DNA from: Azorinus chamasolen
Lineage: Eukaryota > Mollusca > Bivalvia > Cardiida > Solecurtidae
Assembly (NCBI GenBank): GCA_963576725.1
Contig: OY755243.1
Span: 35,749,846-35,813,845 of the forward strand
DNA: 64,000 nucleotides
Direction of reading: 5' to 3'
The position numbers and the translations under genes were made by a program. Below, piece after piece: positions 28,155 through 39,637 of the stretch (positions are counted from its first letter, which is position 1; the number at the start of each line of letters is the position of its first letter). Under the pieces are notes generated by a model. The model did no database searches and was not told where the DNA came from. It saw only the letters and a program-made list of their open reading frames with translations.

Positions 28155-28298
28155 TTACACAGAGGTCAGATAAGATGTGTACATCAGAACATTTTCAAGA
28201 ATAAATCCTTTATTTCTCCACCAAACCTTATGGTGTGATCACTCTAGTTGTCACATCATAGGGTTTGGTGGAGAAACGACAATTTTAGTATTGAGTAT
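28155..28298. mobile_element. Family-D palindromic MITE
   Basis: GGTCAGATAAGATGTGTACA and ACATTTTCAAGAATAAATCC at the left; core TTTCTCCACCAAACCTTATG paired with CATCATAGGGTTTGGTGGAGAAA. Confidence 0.8.
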
Positions 28299-28638
28299 GC
28301 ACATTTATTTGTTGCTCTTATTACAACTTTCCGTTCGGATGATTTGTCACACTGATTTGTCACAGTTTTTCAAAATACTACCTAGGCATCACTTGTTCGG
28401 GGGTATTAATCACAATCAATAATAATTCTAGCTTCACTAGGACTTTTGCCATACATGAAGGGTACAATTCATGTCAACTGTTTTGTATTGGTTGGATTTC
28501 ATGACTGGATGAAATGATGAGATCATAATTATATTTTCTATGGTTGTAAATTGTTGTAAAGTTATATTTAAAATAACACATACTGCTGTAAGAATTGAAA
28601 CTTATGTATGAATTTTATTTTTGCAATGAGATTTTTAC
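28299..28638. other. Unannotated spacer
   Basis: Nothing recognised. Confidence 0.4.
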
Positions 28639-28639
28639 A

Positions 28640-28795
28640 GCAGGCGGTTGCTTATTGTGGGGCAAAAGTACATATATAAAAGTATATAGGAGCTTTCTGC
28701 ATATACTTTTGACCTGCATTAGCTACCACCTGCCTTACAGAACCATAGTGAGACCTTTTTTGATGGCCACTTAAGACAGGTTCTACTGTGTAAGC
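28640..28795. mobile_element. Family-B MITE, diverged
   Basis: CAGGCGGTTGCTTATTGTGG, AGGAGCTTTCTGCATATACT, GCATTAGCTACCACCTGCC, then TAAGACAGGTTCTACTGT. Confidence 0.7.
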
Positions 28796-28862
28796 AAGGT
28801 TACCTTCTGAACCTTTTGTATGCATTCAAAGATATTTCAAACTTATTTTCTCTGTAAATGTT

Positions 28863-29063
28863 TTAACCTGTTCCTTCATTCAAGCACTTTTTCATGTCTT
28901 TGCAAACAGTAGACCCAGACGACATGGCTCCTGTAGGAGATCAGGGTCTGCTCTTGTTTGCTTATGAACTTGTCTGACTGCAGTTTCTACCAGTACAAAA
29001 TACAAAATATAGATCCATGATGTCATTATTTCTGTCAGGAATATTCAACAGAGATAAACGGTT
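28863..29063. mobile_element. Family-A MITE
   Basis: TTTAACCTGTTCCTTCATTC, AGTAGACCCAGACGACATGG, GGAGATCAGGGTCTGCTC, and CAACAGAGATAAACGGTTAA. Confidence 0.75.
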
Positions 29064-29071
29064 AAGGAAGT

Positions 29072-29317
29072 GATTAAACCCTTTCCTCCATGAATATTCA
29101 TACAAGAAATAATGATGTCATAAATATTAATTGGATTAATTTGTTATAATTGCGCATGGACACAAGAATCTGGCCATTACAGAAACTTAAGAATCATATC
29201 TATTTTATATCATAAGATAACAGCAGACCCTGATCAGACGTCTCCTATAGGAGACATCTGATCTGGGTCTACTCTGTTTGCAAGGCGTAGAAAGGTGTAT
29301 TTATGGAGTAAAGGGTC
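29072..29317. mobile_element. Family-A1 MITE, complete, reverse sense
   Basis: TTAAACCCTTTCCTCCATGAATATTCATACAAG to GGAGTAAAGGGTCAA. Core CAGCAGACCCTGATCAGACG then TCTCCTATAGGAGA and CATCTGATCTGGGTCTACTC. Confidence 0.88.
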
Positions 29318-29860
29318 AAAAATCAAAGTCCCTTTGTAATTTAGAAGAGCTTTTAGGAAATTTACACTACATATACATGTAGCATGAATTATCCATTATA
29401 CCTTTAAAGTGTTTTTATTTTCTCTTCATTTAACAAGTTACAACACAATTATTGTAACTTCATGTATATGTAATTTTTTTACAAAATGTTTTGAATCTTT
29501 TAAAATCCAAAAGGTTGCCTACAGGTTTATTATTTTGTATACTATTTCAGAGGTTTTATTACTAATGCTGTATATATTGTGTGGATATTTCAGGATATTT
29601 TTTAAAAGATTTGAAGGTTAGTTGTGTGTTTTATGCAGGGATTTTATAAAATACAGCAATTTTATCCATTTGTCAAAATTTTCATTTGTATTTTAGATTC
29701 GGGTTTTAAACTGCATTTCACTTAGTTTGAGATATATTTCAAGTGATTGATATTATTTTTCAAAAGAATGTACATGTACTTGGAACTTGCTGTTGAAAGA
29801 TTATTATAGCATGCTGTGTGAGCACCGTATTACAATGTAGGGTAAATGTCTCACGTAAAA
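29318..29860. other. Unannotated spacer
   Basis: AT-rich; a 70-residue hydrophobic frame at 29409-29621 has no recognisable domain and I do not call it a gene. Confidence 0.4.
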
Positions 29861-29861
29861 T

Positions 29862-30060
29862 CCCTCTAAATCAAACTTTAAAATTACAACCAATGACAGT
29901 CTTTTTCAAAGGTGGCTTCTTGATACAGGTTGAAAGTCATACAGAAAGCTCCCAAAGGAGCTTATGCATGAATGTCTACCTGCATTAAGCTGCCACCTGT
30001 CTGAAAAGACCTTAATTGTTCTTTATCAAAATTCTGGTTTAGAAGGGTTTTACTGTTCAT
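29862..30060. mobile_element. Family-B MITE
   Basis: AAAATCCCTCTAAATCAAAC at the left, GATACAGGTTGAAAGTCATA, AGCTCCCAAAGGAGCTTATG, GCATTAAGCTGCCACCTGTC, and TTTAGAAGGGTTTTACTGT at the right. Confidence 0.8.
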
Positions 30061-30107
30061 GTTAATAAGCAGCTATTTTTCAAATCTATTTTCATTATTT
30101 TTGTATT

Positions 30108-30428
30108 TTAACCCTTTACCTGATAGAGACACCTGTTGATGCCTTTGAAAACAAAGCAGACCAAGATAAGTTAGTCCCTGCAGGAACTGTCTGATCATGG
30201 TCTGTTTACTATGTTTACTATTTTTTGACCCAACCTCTTTTGAATAAAACTACCCAAAAGGAGCATTTACTAGAGAAAAGGAAAAATTCAGAATTTTGTA
30301 GTTTGAAACCATTGTGATAAATAGAGCATTTGCTCCTATAGGAGCAAATGCTCTATTTATCACAATGGTTTCAAGAAGTGGTTATAACAGGGGCGTAGAA
30401 AGGCATATTTATGGAGGAAAGGGTTATG
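30108..30428. mobile_element. Family-C MITE between two family-A halves
   Basis: TTAACCCTTTACCTGATAGA with a family-A core to about 30210, then a family-C element whose core 30303-30374 is an exact 36+36 bp palindrome (TTGAAACCATTGTGATAAAT onwards). It ends with the family-A tail GGCGTAGAAAGGCATATTTATGGAGGAAAGGGTTA. Best read as C inserted into A. Confidence 0.8.
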
Positions 30429-30572
30429 GAATAATATAGACCAGATTCTCTAGTATCTGAAATAACCAGAAATTGTCTTCTTCATTATTTTCTTCATTGA
30501 TCATTAGAAAAATTCAGTGAATGAATATTCATGAAGTCATAAGTTATTGTATGAATGTTCATGATACAAAGG

Positions 30573-30827
30573 GTTAACCCTTTCCCTGTTCTGTGTTGAT
30601 TCCAAATTTCAATACCTACTGAATATTCATTAACAAAATAGTTATGGCGAAATATGGAAGGTGGAATAGTGTAGACATTTTAGAAAGCAAAGAAACAGAT
30701 ATATCAAATTCTATTAGCAAACAGAGCAGACCCTGATCAGACGGCTCCTGTAGGAGCCGTCTGATCTGGGTCTACTCTGTTTGCAAATGCGTGAAAACAC
30801 GTTTATATGAGGGAAAGGATTAATTTG
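30573..30827. mobile_element. Family-A2 MITE, complete
   Basis: TTAACCCTTTCCCTGTTCTG to GAGGGAAAGGATTAA. Core AGAGCAGACCCTGATCAGAC, GGCTCCTGTAGGAGCC, GTCTGATCTGGGTCTACTCT. A good reference copy of the A2 subtype. Confidence 0.92.
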
Positions 30828-30889
30828 AATGAGAAACATATGTTTATGTTAAAATAGTTTAAAACTTTTAGTACTGTGGTAGCGATCCT

Positions 30890-31390
30890 CTGTTTGTATT
30901 TTAGTCCCCCACTGACCACCAGAGAGGGACTACAGGTTTGCATATAGTCTGACATCCTTGAGTCTGTCTGTTCATCCTTCTTTCCGTCCAACTGTCAGGA
31001 TTTTTGTCGATATCTCCCCAACCAATTTGGTTAGGGTTTCCAAGTTTCTTGGGTGGATGCATCACCGGAAGATGGAGTGTATCCTACTAATTTGGTGTAT
31101 CTATGCCCTTGACCCTGTCTTCAGTTTTAGTTAAAATTTGTCTGGATGGTATGATATCCTCAACCCCTAGGGTTAGGATTTCCAATTTTTTTGTGTGAGT
31201 GCATCATGGGAAGGAGGAGTGTCTCATACTCTTTGGTGTCTCTGTAACCTTGACATTGATTGTGACCTCAGTTTTAGTTTAAAACTGTCTGAAATTAATC
31301 CTGATGATATATCCTAAACCCCATGGGTTAGGAACTCCAAATTTATTGTGTGAGTGCATCTTGGGAAGGGGAAGTGTTGCATACTACTTT
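30890..31390. repeat. Family-G-related tandem fragment
   Basis: CCCCACTGACCACCAGAGAG, then units with GGTTAGGGTTTCCAAGTTTC, GTGAGTGCATCATGGGAAGG and GACCTCAGTTTTAGTT, about 130 bp each. The layout (unit ending in the GACCTTGAC motif) parallels family G. Confidence 0.65.
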
Positions 31391-32130
31391 TTATATTAAT
31401 TGTTACATTTTCATGTACACACACTGCTGTTTATTGTTTTCATTGTAATATTTTTTCATTGTAATATTTTTTTTATTGCTTTCATTTAAATACTCATCAC
31501 CCTTGTATAAATGTTTCTTTTATTTAACCGACTGTGTACATGCCCTTTTATAGATATCTAGTCATTAATTTAGAGTGTACTGATTGGCTCTTAAAAACTT
31601 CTTTATTTTAACAGGTGGATCAAATTTGTGGATCACATAATGTGTATTATAACATGAATTACTTCATGAATATATTACATGTTAGACTCCTTCTGTTAAT
31701 AATATTAAATATGAGCTTAATTCTTGTATTTAAATACATGTACATGTTTCCATGACATACAAGAGAATTAGATCTGTAACATGTACATTTGTAGTTAAGC
31801 AAACAGAGCAGACCCTGTTTACACAGCTACTGCAAGGGTTGTTTAATCAGTCTACTTTTTCAAATGCATAAGTCTTAAGATAATCAAGTAACTGGTTAAT
31901 CTTACTGAGCTGACGGTATACATATGTACATGTATTAAATTTATATAGACTGCTCAATTTGGATAATATTATAAAATTCTTGAATCACTGCGGTACTAGG
32001 TGTATGTAAGTTTGGGTAGTATTGAAGTCTATTTGAAGTCTATTTATCTGTTGGTTTGTCTCTGATTGTTTTGTCTCTCTGATTGTTTGATATAATTGTT
32101 TCTATATTTAGTTTGTAATTTTTTCTGAGA
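31391..32130. other. Unannotated stretch with a decayed family-A copy
   Basis: At about 31790-31900 lies AAGCAAACAGAGCAGACCCTG with a worn partner arm. Otherwise nothing recognised. Confidence 0.45.
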
Positions 32131-32132
32131 GA

Positions 32133-32376
32133 TATTAACTCTTTCCTTCATATTTCGCCTTTTCATGCATTTGCAATCAGAGAAGACCCAGATCAGACGG
32201 CACCAAGAGGGGCCATCTGATCAGGATCTTCTTTGTGCGCTAATGGAATTTATAGATCTGTTTCTTTAGTTTCTAAAATGTTCCATCTTCCATATTTCAT
32301 TATAAATATTTTGTCCGTGAATATTCAGTAGGTATTGAAATTTGGACTATAAATATAGAACAGGGCAAAGGTTAAA
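32133..32376. mobile_element. Family-A2 MITE
   Basis: TTAACTCTTTCCTTCATATT; core GAGAAGACCCAGATCAGACG and GGGGCCATCTGATCAGGATC; AGTAGGTATTGAAATTTGGA and ACAGGGCAAAGGTTAA at the right. Confidence 0.85.
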
Positions 32377-32504
32377 TAATTAGCAAATTGGATACACACA
32401 TAATGCCCCATGCTTGTTTTTCATCATTAGACAAAATCTCCCCTCATGGATAGTGGTGAAAGACTTATTTATTACATCAATTGTCTGTTCATTGTTTGTA
32501 TTTA

Positions 32505-32745
32505 TAATTATACCCCACGCAACGAAGTTTTTGACCCGTCTGTCAGTCCATCTGTGTATCATAATACATTGTTGCTTATCTAGGACTTTGATTTCTTGAC
32601 CAATTTATTTCAAATTTGCTTTAAGAATTGTCATGAATAATAGCTTGCATGAGTTCGATTTTCAAAGGAATCTGTCACAGGAGACCCCTTTTTTTTCCCT
32701 GACAATGTAGCGATGTGGGGTATGTGAGCTTGCTCACTAAAATTC
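32505..32745. mobile_element. Family-I element head
   Basis: ATTATACCCCACGCAACGAA, GACCCGTCTGTCAGTCCATC, then GTGGGGTATGTGAGCTTGCTCAC. The CCCCAC..CAACGAAGTTT start recurs at 61.64 kb. Short, without coding content. Confidence 0.6.
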
Positions 32746-32999
32746 TTTAATTTTAATTTACATTTTCCAGAAATTAGCTCAATTTCCTTCTCTGGATAAT
32801 GCAAATATCTGTTATATGGATCTGTCTCGTAAGTTTATAAAGGGCAATAGAAAAATTCAATGCAATACCATTTGATCACTTAATATATTTACCAGTAGGT
32901 ACATTGATACTACCAGTCTTTGGCAAATGGTCTCCCATCTTCACCGTGGTGAACCTTTGAATGCCAAATAAGTGGAATGGCCCATCATCGTTTTACTTC

Positions 33000-33247
33000 A
33001 GAGTCCATTTAGTATTGTTCCATTCCCTCATAGGCTGTTTTAAGATCTAACCTCTGAATAAATATACCAAAAAGGTGCATTTACTAGAGAAAAGGAAAAG
33101 TTTAGAAATGTGTAGTTTTTAAATCATTGTGATAAATAGAGCATTTGCTCCAATGGAGAAAATTAATGCTCTATTTATCACAATGGTCTCAAAAAGTGAT
33201 TTCTACAGAAGGGCCAAAATGGGGCTTCAATATGAAGGAATGGGTTA
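33000..33247. mobile_element. Family-C MITE, reverse sense
   Basis: CATTCCCTCATAGGCTGTTT, AGGTGCATTTACTAGAGAAA, core CATTGTGATAAATAGAGCAT with AATGCTCTATTTATCACAAT, and AAGGAATGGGTTAA. Confidence 0.85.
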
Positions 33248-33254
33248 AAGGCTT

Positions 33255-33405
33255 AAAGTGCTGGAGGGTTTTGAATGATAACCAACAATGCAGACCCTGA
33301 TCTGAGGACTCCTCTAGGATCCATCTCCTCTAGGATCCATCTGATCTGGGGTTACTCTGTTTACAAATACCAGGACACTCGTTTCCTGCATTCAAAAGGT
33401 TAACC
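33255..33405. mobile_element. Family-A part with an 18-bp tandem duplication
   Basis: CAATGCAGACCCTGATCTGA and CTGATCTGGGGTTACTCTGT. Between them CTCCTCTAGGATCCATCT is repeated twice in a row at the hairpin loop. Confidence 0.75.
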
Positions 33406-33559
33406 CTTTCACCACCAACTAAACTTCATGTGGGAAGATTTATGTCTGCCTCAGGTTTCAAAGAGGAGTTTCTGAATGTTCTGTTTGAAAACAGTCAGAG
33501 TCCTGATAGAATGACACAGATTATTACAGAGGAACCTCTCTATACAGGCCAGTTAGTAA
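33406..33559. other. Unannotated spacer
   Basis: Nothing recognised. Confidence 0.4.
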
Positions 33560-33825
33560 ATGGAGAGTTCATTACCCGGTGAACATTCACTTAGAAATAA
33601 TGTCATCATGAATGTTACTGTAATTACTAATTAGATAAATTATTATAAAGGTATATGAACACAGACAAGTTTGGTCCTAGGTGATGATGTTGGATACTGT
33701 AGAATGCGATTTCATAAGCAAACAGAACAGACCCAGATCAGATGCAGTATGCATCAGTAACCATCTGTTCTGGGTCTTCTCTGCAAACGCTTGAAAAGGC
33801 ACATCTAGCAAGTAAAGAATTAAAA
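33560..33825. mobile_element. Family-A1 MITE
   Basis: ATTACCCGGTGAACATTCAC, AGCAAACAGAACAGACCCAG, CTGTTCTGGGTCTTCTCTGC, AGGCACATCTAGCAAGTAAAGAATTAA. Confidence 0.75.
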
Positions 33826-33896
33826 GTGTAGGACTGCCAAATACAGAACAAAAGTATATTGTATTATTGCAAAAACTGCATTATTTGCTCTCTGTC

Positions 33897-34205
33897 TTAA
33901 CCCTTTGCATCACAGAGTAGACCCAGACCAAACAGCTCCTTTAGGAGCTGCCTGATCAGGGTTGATTCTGTTTGTCTGCCTGATCAGGGGCGATTCTGTT
34001 TGTCTGCCTGATCAGGGTCGATTCTGTTTGTCTGCCTGATCAGGGTTGATTCTGTTTGTCTTTGACATGATATAGATCTCATTCTACAGTTTTTGTCTAA
34101 GCAAATCATTCCCTTATTGATGATTTTACTTTATAAAAATTCAGCTAATGAATATTCATTAAAACATCATTCTTACATGCAAATTGAACAGATAAAGGGA
34201 TAGAG
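33897..34205. mobile_element. Family-A MITE whose right arm is tandemly repeated
   Basis: TTAACCCTTTGCATCACAGA, core GTAGACCCAGACCAAACAGC, then about four copies of a 27-28 bp unit TGCCTGATCAGGGTCGATTC TGTTTGTC (33948-34063). Right end AACAGATAAAGGGAT. Confidence 0.88.
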
Positions 34206-34795
34206 TTGACTTTTTAAGTGTTTGTTTTAGAGAGGACGTCTAACTGTAATTCAAAAGTTTTTTTTTCTTTTTTTGTTCATTACTTTTAACCGTCAGGAAT
34301 GTGCAATTACATAATTGTTTGTCTTACCTGTAAATATTGTCTCTAAGACAAACTGCCATACCTGTAAATATTGTCTTAAAGGTGCTGCCTTTTTCACAAG
34401 TTTTTTAACTATTGTTATTTTGTTAGTGTGTCAGTCCTAAACTGCAACCTTGACCAAACCAATTTCAACTGCATGAGAAGGGTTGGCATGATGCTCAACT
34501 CATTTCTGGCATACAGAAGTGAATAGCGGTATGTGAAGTACATGTACAACTTTCAATCATGTCAAGTTTAAGTCAATCTGCCAAAATTGTATAATAGAAA
34601 AGCAATTTGTGGTAAACACTGTCATATTTTGTCCCCTGATTTCCCTAGTAAGTTATGTTGATATTATGAAATATGTACTTTATTTTCTGTTTATATCCTA
34701 TTTATGTCAGTTTTTCTGTGGCAAACTGTTATCTGTATCTGCTACATAAGAATTTGCCCTTGACAGTCATTCGTGTATAGTTGTATGCCCTGAAA
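34206..34795. other. Unannotated spacer
   Basis: No gene or element core recognised; CTTACCTGTAAATATTGTCT is repeated with a 53-bp offset near 34325-34380. Confidence 0.45.
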
Positions 34796-34799
34796 GGAA

Positions 34800-35050
34800 G
34801 GCATACTAACCAATTACACTTTCACAGACTGAGTAGACCCAGACCAGATGACTCCTGTAGGAGCCGTCTGATCAGGGTCTGCAGTGTTTGCTTATGGAAT
34901 AATAAAGATATGATTCTACACTGTACAGATTGTTTCTGCCATAGCCAAAAATTCCACATGAACCATTTAATTGTAAAACTATGTCATTGCAACAATTTTC
35001 TAGTTTGTTGTAGACTGACCATGGATATTAGTATTAGAATCAAACATATC
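34800..35050. mobile_element. Family-A MITE, ends worn
   Basis: CAGACTGAGTAGACCCAGAC, TGACTCCTGTAGGAGCC, GTCTGATCAGGGTCTGCAGT, TTTGCTTATGGAATAATAAA. Confidence 0.75.
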
Positions 35051-35146
35051 CTTCACCCTTGTAAGCATTGATATTCTAAGTGTCTTGTAAAATACAAATA
35101 GGTCCGATATTACATGTACGTCGTTTTAAACTTGCAACTATATTAA

Positions 35147-35392
35147 CCTTCGCTTGCTATTCATGTCAATATACCTACCTGTAAATAGTGAAGACCCAGA
35201 TGAGACAGCTCCTGCAGGAGCTGTCTCATCTGGGTCTGCACTATTTACAAGTTGATTGTGCAACCAGTGCACTCCAGAGCATTGATTGCACAGCGAAATA
35301 ATTGTACACAGTGGAGATATATGTAATTATACAACAGGGCATTGGTGAAGAAGGAGAAATGTGTTTTAAAATTCAGCAAGAGAAGGGTTAAC
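35147..35392. mobile_element. Family-E palindromic MITE
   Basis: TTAACCTTCGCTTGCTATTC to AGCAAGAGAAGGGTTAA. Core GACCCAGATGAGACAGCTCC, TGCA, GGAGCTGTCTCATCTGGGTC; this copy is an exact palindrome across the core. Confidence 0.9.
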
Positions 35393-35435
35393 ATGGAAAA
35401 TGCAATTTTGTGCCATACCATCTTCATGTGAAGTT

Positions 35436-35574
35436 TAACCCTTTACCTCATAGAAATGCATTTCCATAGTTTTGCAGAGTAGACCTTCAACAGTTTACAT
35501 TATAAAAATTCAGCTATTTAATATTCATGATGTCATTATTTCTTACATGAATATTGAACAGAGAAAGGGTTGAA
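35436..35574. mobile_element. Family-A MITE with most of the core deleted
   Basis: TTTAACCCTTTACCTCATAG to TTGAACAGAGAAAGGGTT; the middle is reduced to GCAGAGTAGACCTTCAACAG. Confidence 0.75.
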
Positions 35575-35599
35575 GCAAGTCTTTGTCTAAATATAAGAG

Positions 35600-35870
35600 T
35601 CCCCCCCCCCCCCCCCCCCATGATATACAGACTTTTTGAGCAATCACATAAGGTGAAATACATGTAATATGAATAGGTATAATACATGTATACAGATTCT
35701 TTGAACAATCACATTATGTGAAAGAATATGAATAGATATATATATGTAATATACAGACACTTTGAAAAACCAGATTATGTGAAAGAAGATGAATAGATAT
35801 ACTGTAATATACAGACACTTTAAACAACCACATGTTGTGAAAGTATATGAATAGATATTTACATTTTTAT
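35600..35870. repeat. Poly-C run and four about 60-bp tandem units
   Basis: About 18 consecutive C at 35601-35619, followed by four units with ATACAGACACTTTGAAAAAC, CACATTATGTGAAAG and TATGAATAGATAT (about 35635-35865). The units diverge from each other moderately. Confidence 0.85.
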
Positions 35871-36029
35871 ACTTTTTGATACTCGCAAGGTGCAGATTTT
35901 TTCGATACCGGTAGTAGCTATGTGTGCTTTGAAGCCATAGTTCAAACTGATGAACATTCCAGAATAGCAGATTGAATAAACATATTTTGAGGGTGGAAAC
36001 TGTCATATATACAATGTATGGAATGACAT

Positions 36030-36182
36030 TGTAATGATCTTTGCAAACTGTTTGGATCTAGATGAGACACTGAGTGGATCTAAATGAGACACTGAGTGGA
36101 TCTAGATTGGACACTGAGTGGATCTAGATGAGACACTGAGTAACTTCGTGTCTCTTCAGAATCCTAACTGGTTGACACCCCA
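36030..36182. mobile_element. Family-H core expanded as a 22-24 bp tandem repeat
   Basis: GCAAACTGTTTGGATCTAGA opens, four copies of GGATCTAGATGAGACACTGAGT follow, then GTGTCTCTTCAGAATCCTAAC closes. The outer arms are those of a family-H palindrome, so the tandem copies lie in its loop. Confidence 0.85.
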
Positions 36183-36261
36183 ATGTTGTTTTTCAATAAA
36201 AATGAAAGAAAAAATAACCTCGACAATTTTAGGAAAACAGTTATCTTAAATGCTTATAAAG

Positions 36262-36512
36262 GTTTAACCCTTTCCTCCATAATACGTCTTTCTATGCCTT
36301 TGCAAATAGAGTAGACCCAGATCAGATGGCTCCTGTAGGAGGCATCTGATCAGGGTCTGCTCTGTTTGCATATGGAATAAAATAGATCTGGTTCTATAGT
36401 TCTTACTTTCTCAAAAAAATCATGTGTTAATATGCCACTTTAAAAATTAATCTTATTAATATTCATGATGCCATCATTTCTTACATGAATATTCATGGAG
36501 TAAAGGTTTAAA
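36262..36512. mobile_element. Family-A1 MITE, complete
   Basis: TTTAACCCTTTCCTCCATAA to TCATGGAGTAAAGGTTTAAA. Core GTAGACCCAGATCAGATGGC, TCCTGTAGGA, GGCATCTGATCAGGGTCTGC. Confidence 0.9.
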
Positions 36513-36599
36513 AATGTAGTTACTAGAGTGTTCCACTCAATCTCCACTGAAATTAGCAGTATTCTACAAATGTAGTATACAACGAACGGACACGTTTTC

Positions 36600-36825
36600 T
36601 TTAACCCTATCCCTAATGAAATGATCACTTCTTGAATGTTCATTATTTAATTTCTATAAGGTAAAATCTTCAAGGGAATTATTTATTTTAACAAAAACTA
36701 TATGATCAGATCTGTATAATTTGTGTACACCCTGACCAGATGGCTCCTACAGGAGCCATCTGATTTGGATCTACTCTGTTTGCAAAGGTATGAAAAAGCA
36801 TTTGTATGAGGGAAAGGGTTAAAGT
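36600..36825. mobile_element. Family-A MITE, reverse sense
   Basis: TTAACCCTATCCCTAATGAA, CACCCTGACCAGATGGCTCC, TACAGGAGCCATCTGATTTG, and GAGGGAAAGGGTTAA. Confidence 0.85.
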
Positions 36826-36998
36826 ACATCTTGGTGCAGATCATATGCAATTTATATTGTGAATCTATATACATATGTACTGTATGTATCTTTTTGAATA
36901 TGTTTTGATACTTAGATATTTATAACCCTTATCCCACTGTAAAAATAATAATTTCTGATTAAATACTGACCTAATTTTTACCTAATCTGATTTTGCCA

Positions 36999-37505
36999 TT
37001 AAAGAGGAAGTCCCTACAATGAACGCATATTTTCAATAATATCTAAAACTTGGTATTTGTTACGCTCAATCTTTATTTCAATTATGAAGATTGTCAATTT
37101 GAACTTATATCAAAAAATGCCCCTGTGATACAAAATAAACTGATCCTATCAAAACTTATATTTTTGTTCTACAACAAAGTATTATCGGCATTCTCCGTTC
37201 AAATATTCCGCGTTTTGCCTATGATCACCCGATCCATTCATTTTATACGTAACAGGTTTTCTCGGAAGTGGTCAGAGTTACGCGAATAGCATGAACAGAT
37301 ACTAAACTAAAACCTAATCTGAATAAAACTGAAACATCGGGTAATAAAATCGGACGTCTATATCAAACACATGGATGTTTGTCATTAAACGTTTATTGGA
37401 TAGGTTTTCTTTAGATATACTACTTTTCAACATATAAACAAATGAGTTTTCTATATTTTAGGTATTTTTGAAACACATCGAATGTAGGGACTTCCCCTTT
37501 AAACT
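36999..37505. mobile_element. Non-coding TTAA-flanked element with inverted ends
   Basis: Left TTAAAGAGGAAGTCCCTACA, right TGTAGGGACTTCCCCTTTAA. The inverted ends match over about 20 bp and each abuts TTAA, the target used by piggyBac-type transposons. The 0.5 kb interior is AT-rich without a transposase. The frame at 37050-37289 lies wholly inside and is not a gene. Confidence 0.8.
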
Positions 37506-37885
37506 ATCTCTATACATTGATCAGTGTTATAGCTCGGAAAATTTGACCTGGACCCTAATCTGAATTTCCAGCATTTCTGTTTTCATCAGCTGCTATGGGT
37601 TTATCTTCGACACATGTCCTGGTAAGAAAACTATGCATGGACAGGACACAATCATGATTGTATCGTTTACATATGCCCAAGGTTTATCACTCTTGCGTAA
37701 TTTCAGCGAGAATAGACTTCACGATTTACCGATGGAGTTTTATTTATACAGCGTGATCTTTCTCATTATGTATTCTGCATATCGGCCAGGGTTCAGGTTA
37801 AATTTTCTGAGCTATACCTCATAGATTCATATTTTAAAAATCTACAACCTTACTGGGAATCAGTTGGCCCAGTGTGGATTACAAA
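37506..37885. other. Unannotated spacer
   Basis: Nothing recognised; TTTTCTGAGCTATACCTC near 37803 has no context. Confidence 0.4.
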
Positions 37886-38065
37886 TTTAACCCTTTACCA
37901 GATAGCGACATATTTTGATACCATCACAAACAGCATTAACCAAGATTAGATGGCTCATGTAGGGAGCCGTCTCATCAGGGCCTTGTTTGTTTCATCTCAT
38001 CAGGGCCTTGTTTGCTTTTGGAATAATATAGATCTGATTCTAGTTTTAGTTATAGACCCTATTGT
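37886..38065. mobile_element. Family-A MITE with duplicated arm
   Basis: TTTAACCCTTTACCAGATAG, CATTAACCAAGATTAGATGG, AGCCGTCTCATCAGGGCC, and then CTCATCAGGGCCTTGTTTG again. Confidence 0.75.
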
Positions 38066-38100
38066 GTTTCCATAAGGTGGTCTATCTTGAGAGGTGTTTT

Positions 38101-39637
38101 TAGCTCACCTGGCACAAAGTGCCAAGGTGAGCTATTGGGATGATCCTATGTCCGGCGTCCGGCGTCGTGCGTATGTGCGTCGTGCGTACGTGCGGGCGTC
38201 AACAATTTACTTAAACATCTTCTTCTCTGAAACAACAAAGCCAAGAGCTTTGATATTTGGTATGTAGTATGATGTAATGGTCCTCTACAAAGATTGTTCA
38301 AATTATGTCCCCCGGGCCAAAAATGGCCCCGCCCCAGGGCTTATCAGTTTTTCATAGGAAAATCTTTAAAAATCTTCTTCTCTGAAACTGTAAGGCATAG
38401 ACCTTTGATATTTGGTATGTAGCATCATCTAATGGTCCTCTACTAAGATTGTTCAAATTATGACCCCTGGGCCAAAAATGGCCCCACCCCGGGGCTTATC
38501 AGTTTTTCATAGGAAAATCTTTAAAAATCTTCTTCTCTGAAAATGTAAGGAATAGACCTTTGGTATTTGGTATGTAGCATCATCTAATGGTCCTCTACTA
38601 AGATTGTTCAAATTATGACCCCCAGGACAAAAATGGCCCCGCCCCAGGGCTTATCAGTTTTTCATAGGAAACTCTTGAAGAAATCATCTTCTCTGAAACT
38701 GTAAGGCATAGACCTTTGATATTTGGTATGTAGCATGATCTAATGGTCCTCTACTAAGATTGTTCAAATTATGACCCCTGGGCCAAATATGACCCCGCCC
38801 CGGGGCTTATCAGTTTTTCATAGGAAAATCCTTAAAAATCTTCTTCTCTAAAATTATAAGGTATAGACCTTTGATATTTGGTATGTAGCAATATTTAATC
38901 GTCCTCTACTAAGATTAATCAAAATATGACCCCCGGACCAAAAATGGCCCCGCCCAAGGGCTTATCAGTTTTTCATAGGAAAATCTATAAAAATCTTCTC
39001 CTCCAGAACTGTAAGGTCTAGGCCCTTGATATTTGGTATGTAGCATCATCTAATGGTTTTCTACCAAGATTATTCAAATTATTACCCCTGGGTCAAAAAT
39101 GGCCCCGCCCTGGGGCTTATCAGTTTTTCATAGGAAAAGCTTTAAGAATCTTCTTCTCCAAAACTGTAAGGCAGAGACCTTTAATATTTGGTATGTAGCG
39201 CTATCTAATAGTTTTCTACCAAGATTGTTCAAATTATGTCCCCTGGGTTGAAAACTTCCCGCCTAGGAGCATATCAATTTTTTATAGGAAAGTTTTTAAA
39301 AATCTTCTCTTAAAAATCTTTAAAAGTCTTCTCTGCACTTGTAAGGCATAGGCCTTAGATATTTGGTATGTTGCATTATCTAATAGTCCTCTACCAAGAT
39401 TTTCAAATTATGAACCCGGATCAAAATTGACCCTGTCCTGGGGCTTAACAGTTTTTCATAGGAAAATCTTAAAATATCTCCTCCTCCAAATTTGTAAGGT
39501 CTAGACTCTTTATATTTAGTATGTAGCATCATCTGATGGTTTTCTACCAAGATTTTTCAAATTATGCAATCTGTTATTGAAATAATTAATCTGTTACGAA
39601 CAGGTGAGCGATTAAGGGCCATCATGGCCCTCTTGTT
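38101..39637 (+). mobile_element. Family-F element, complete, about nine tandem units
   Basis: Left TAGCTCACCTGGCACAAAGT pairs with GCCAAGGTGAGCTA. The variable GTGCGTCGTGCGTACGTGCG stretch follows, then about nine units of about 155 bp (TTTCATAGGAAAATCTTTAA, TGATATTTGGTATGTAGCAT, AAAAATGGCCCCGCC). Right end GGTGAGCGATTAAGGGCCAT CATGGCCCTCTTGTT. No protein domain. Confidence 0.88.

Noticed and set aside
29409..29621. A small hydrophobic protein
   Set aside because: AT-rich DNA yields hydrophobic frames by chance; no splice sites or conserved motif seen.
37050..37289. A gene for a 79-residue protein
   Set aside because: It lies wholly within the inverted-end TTAA element and has no recognisable domain.
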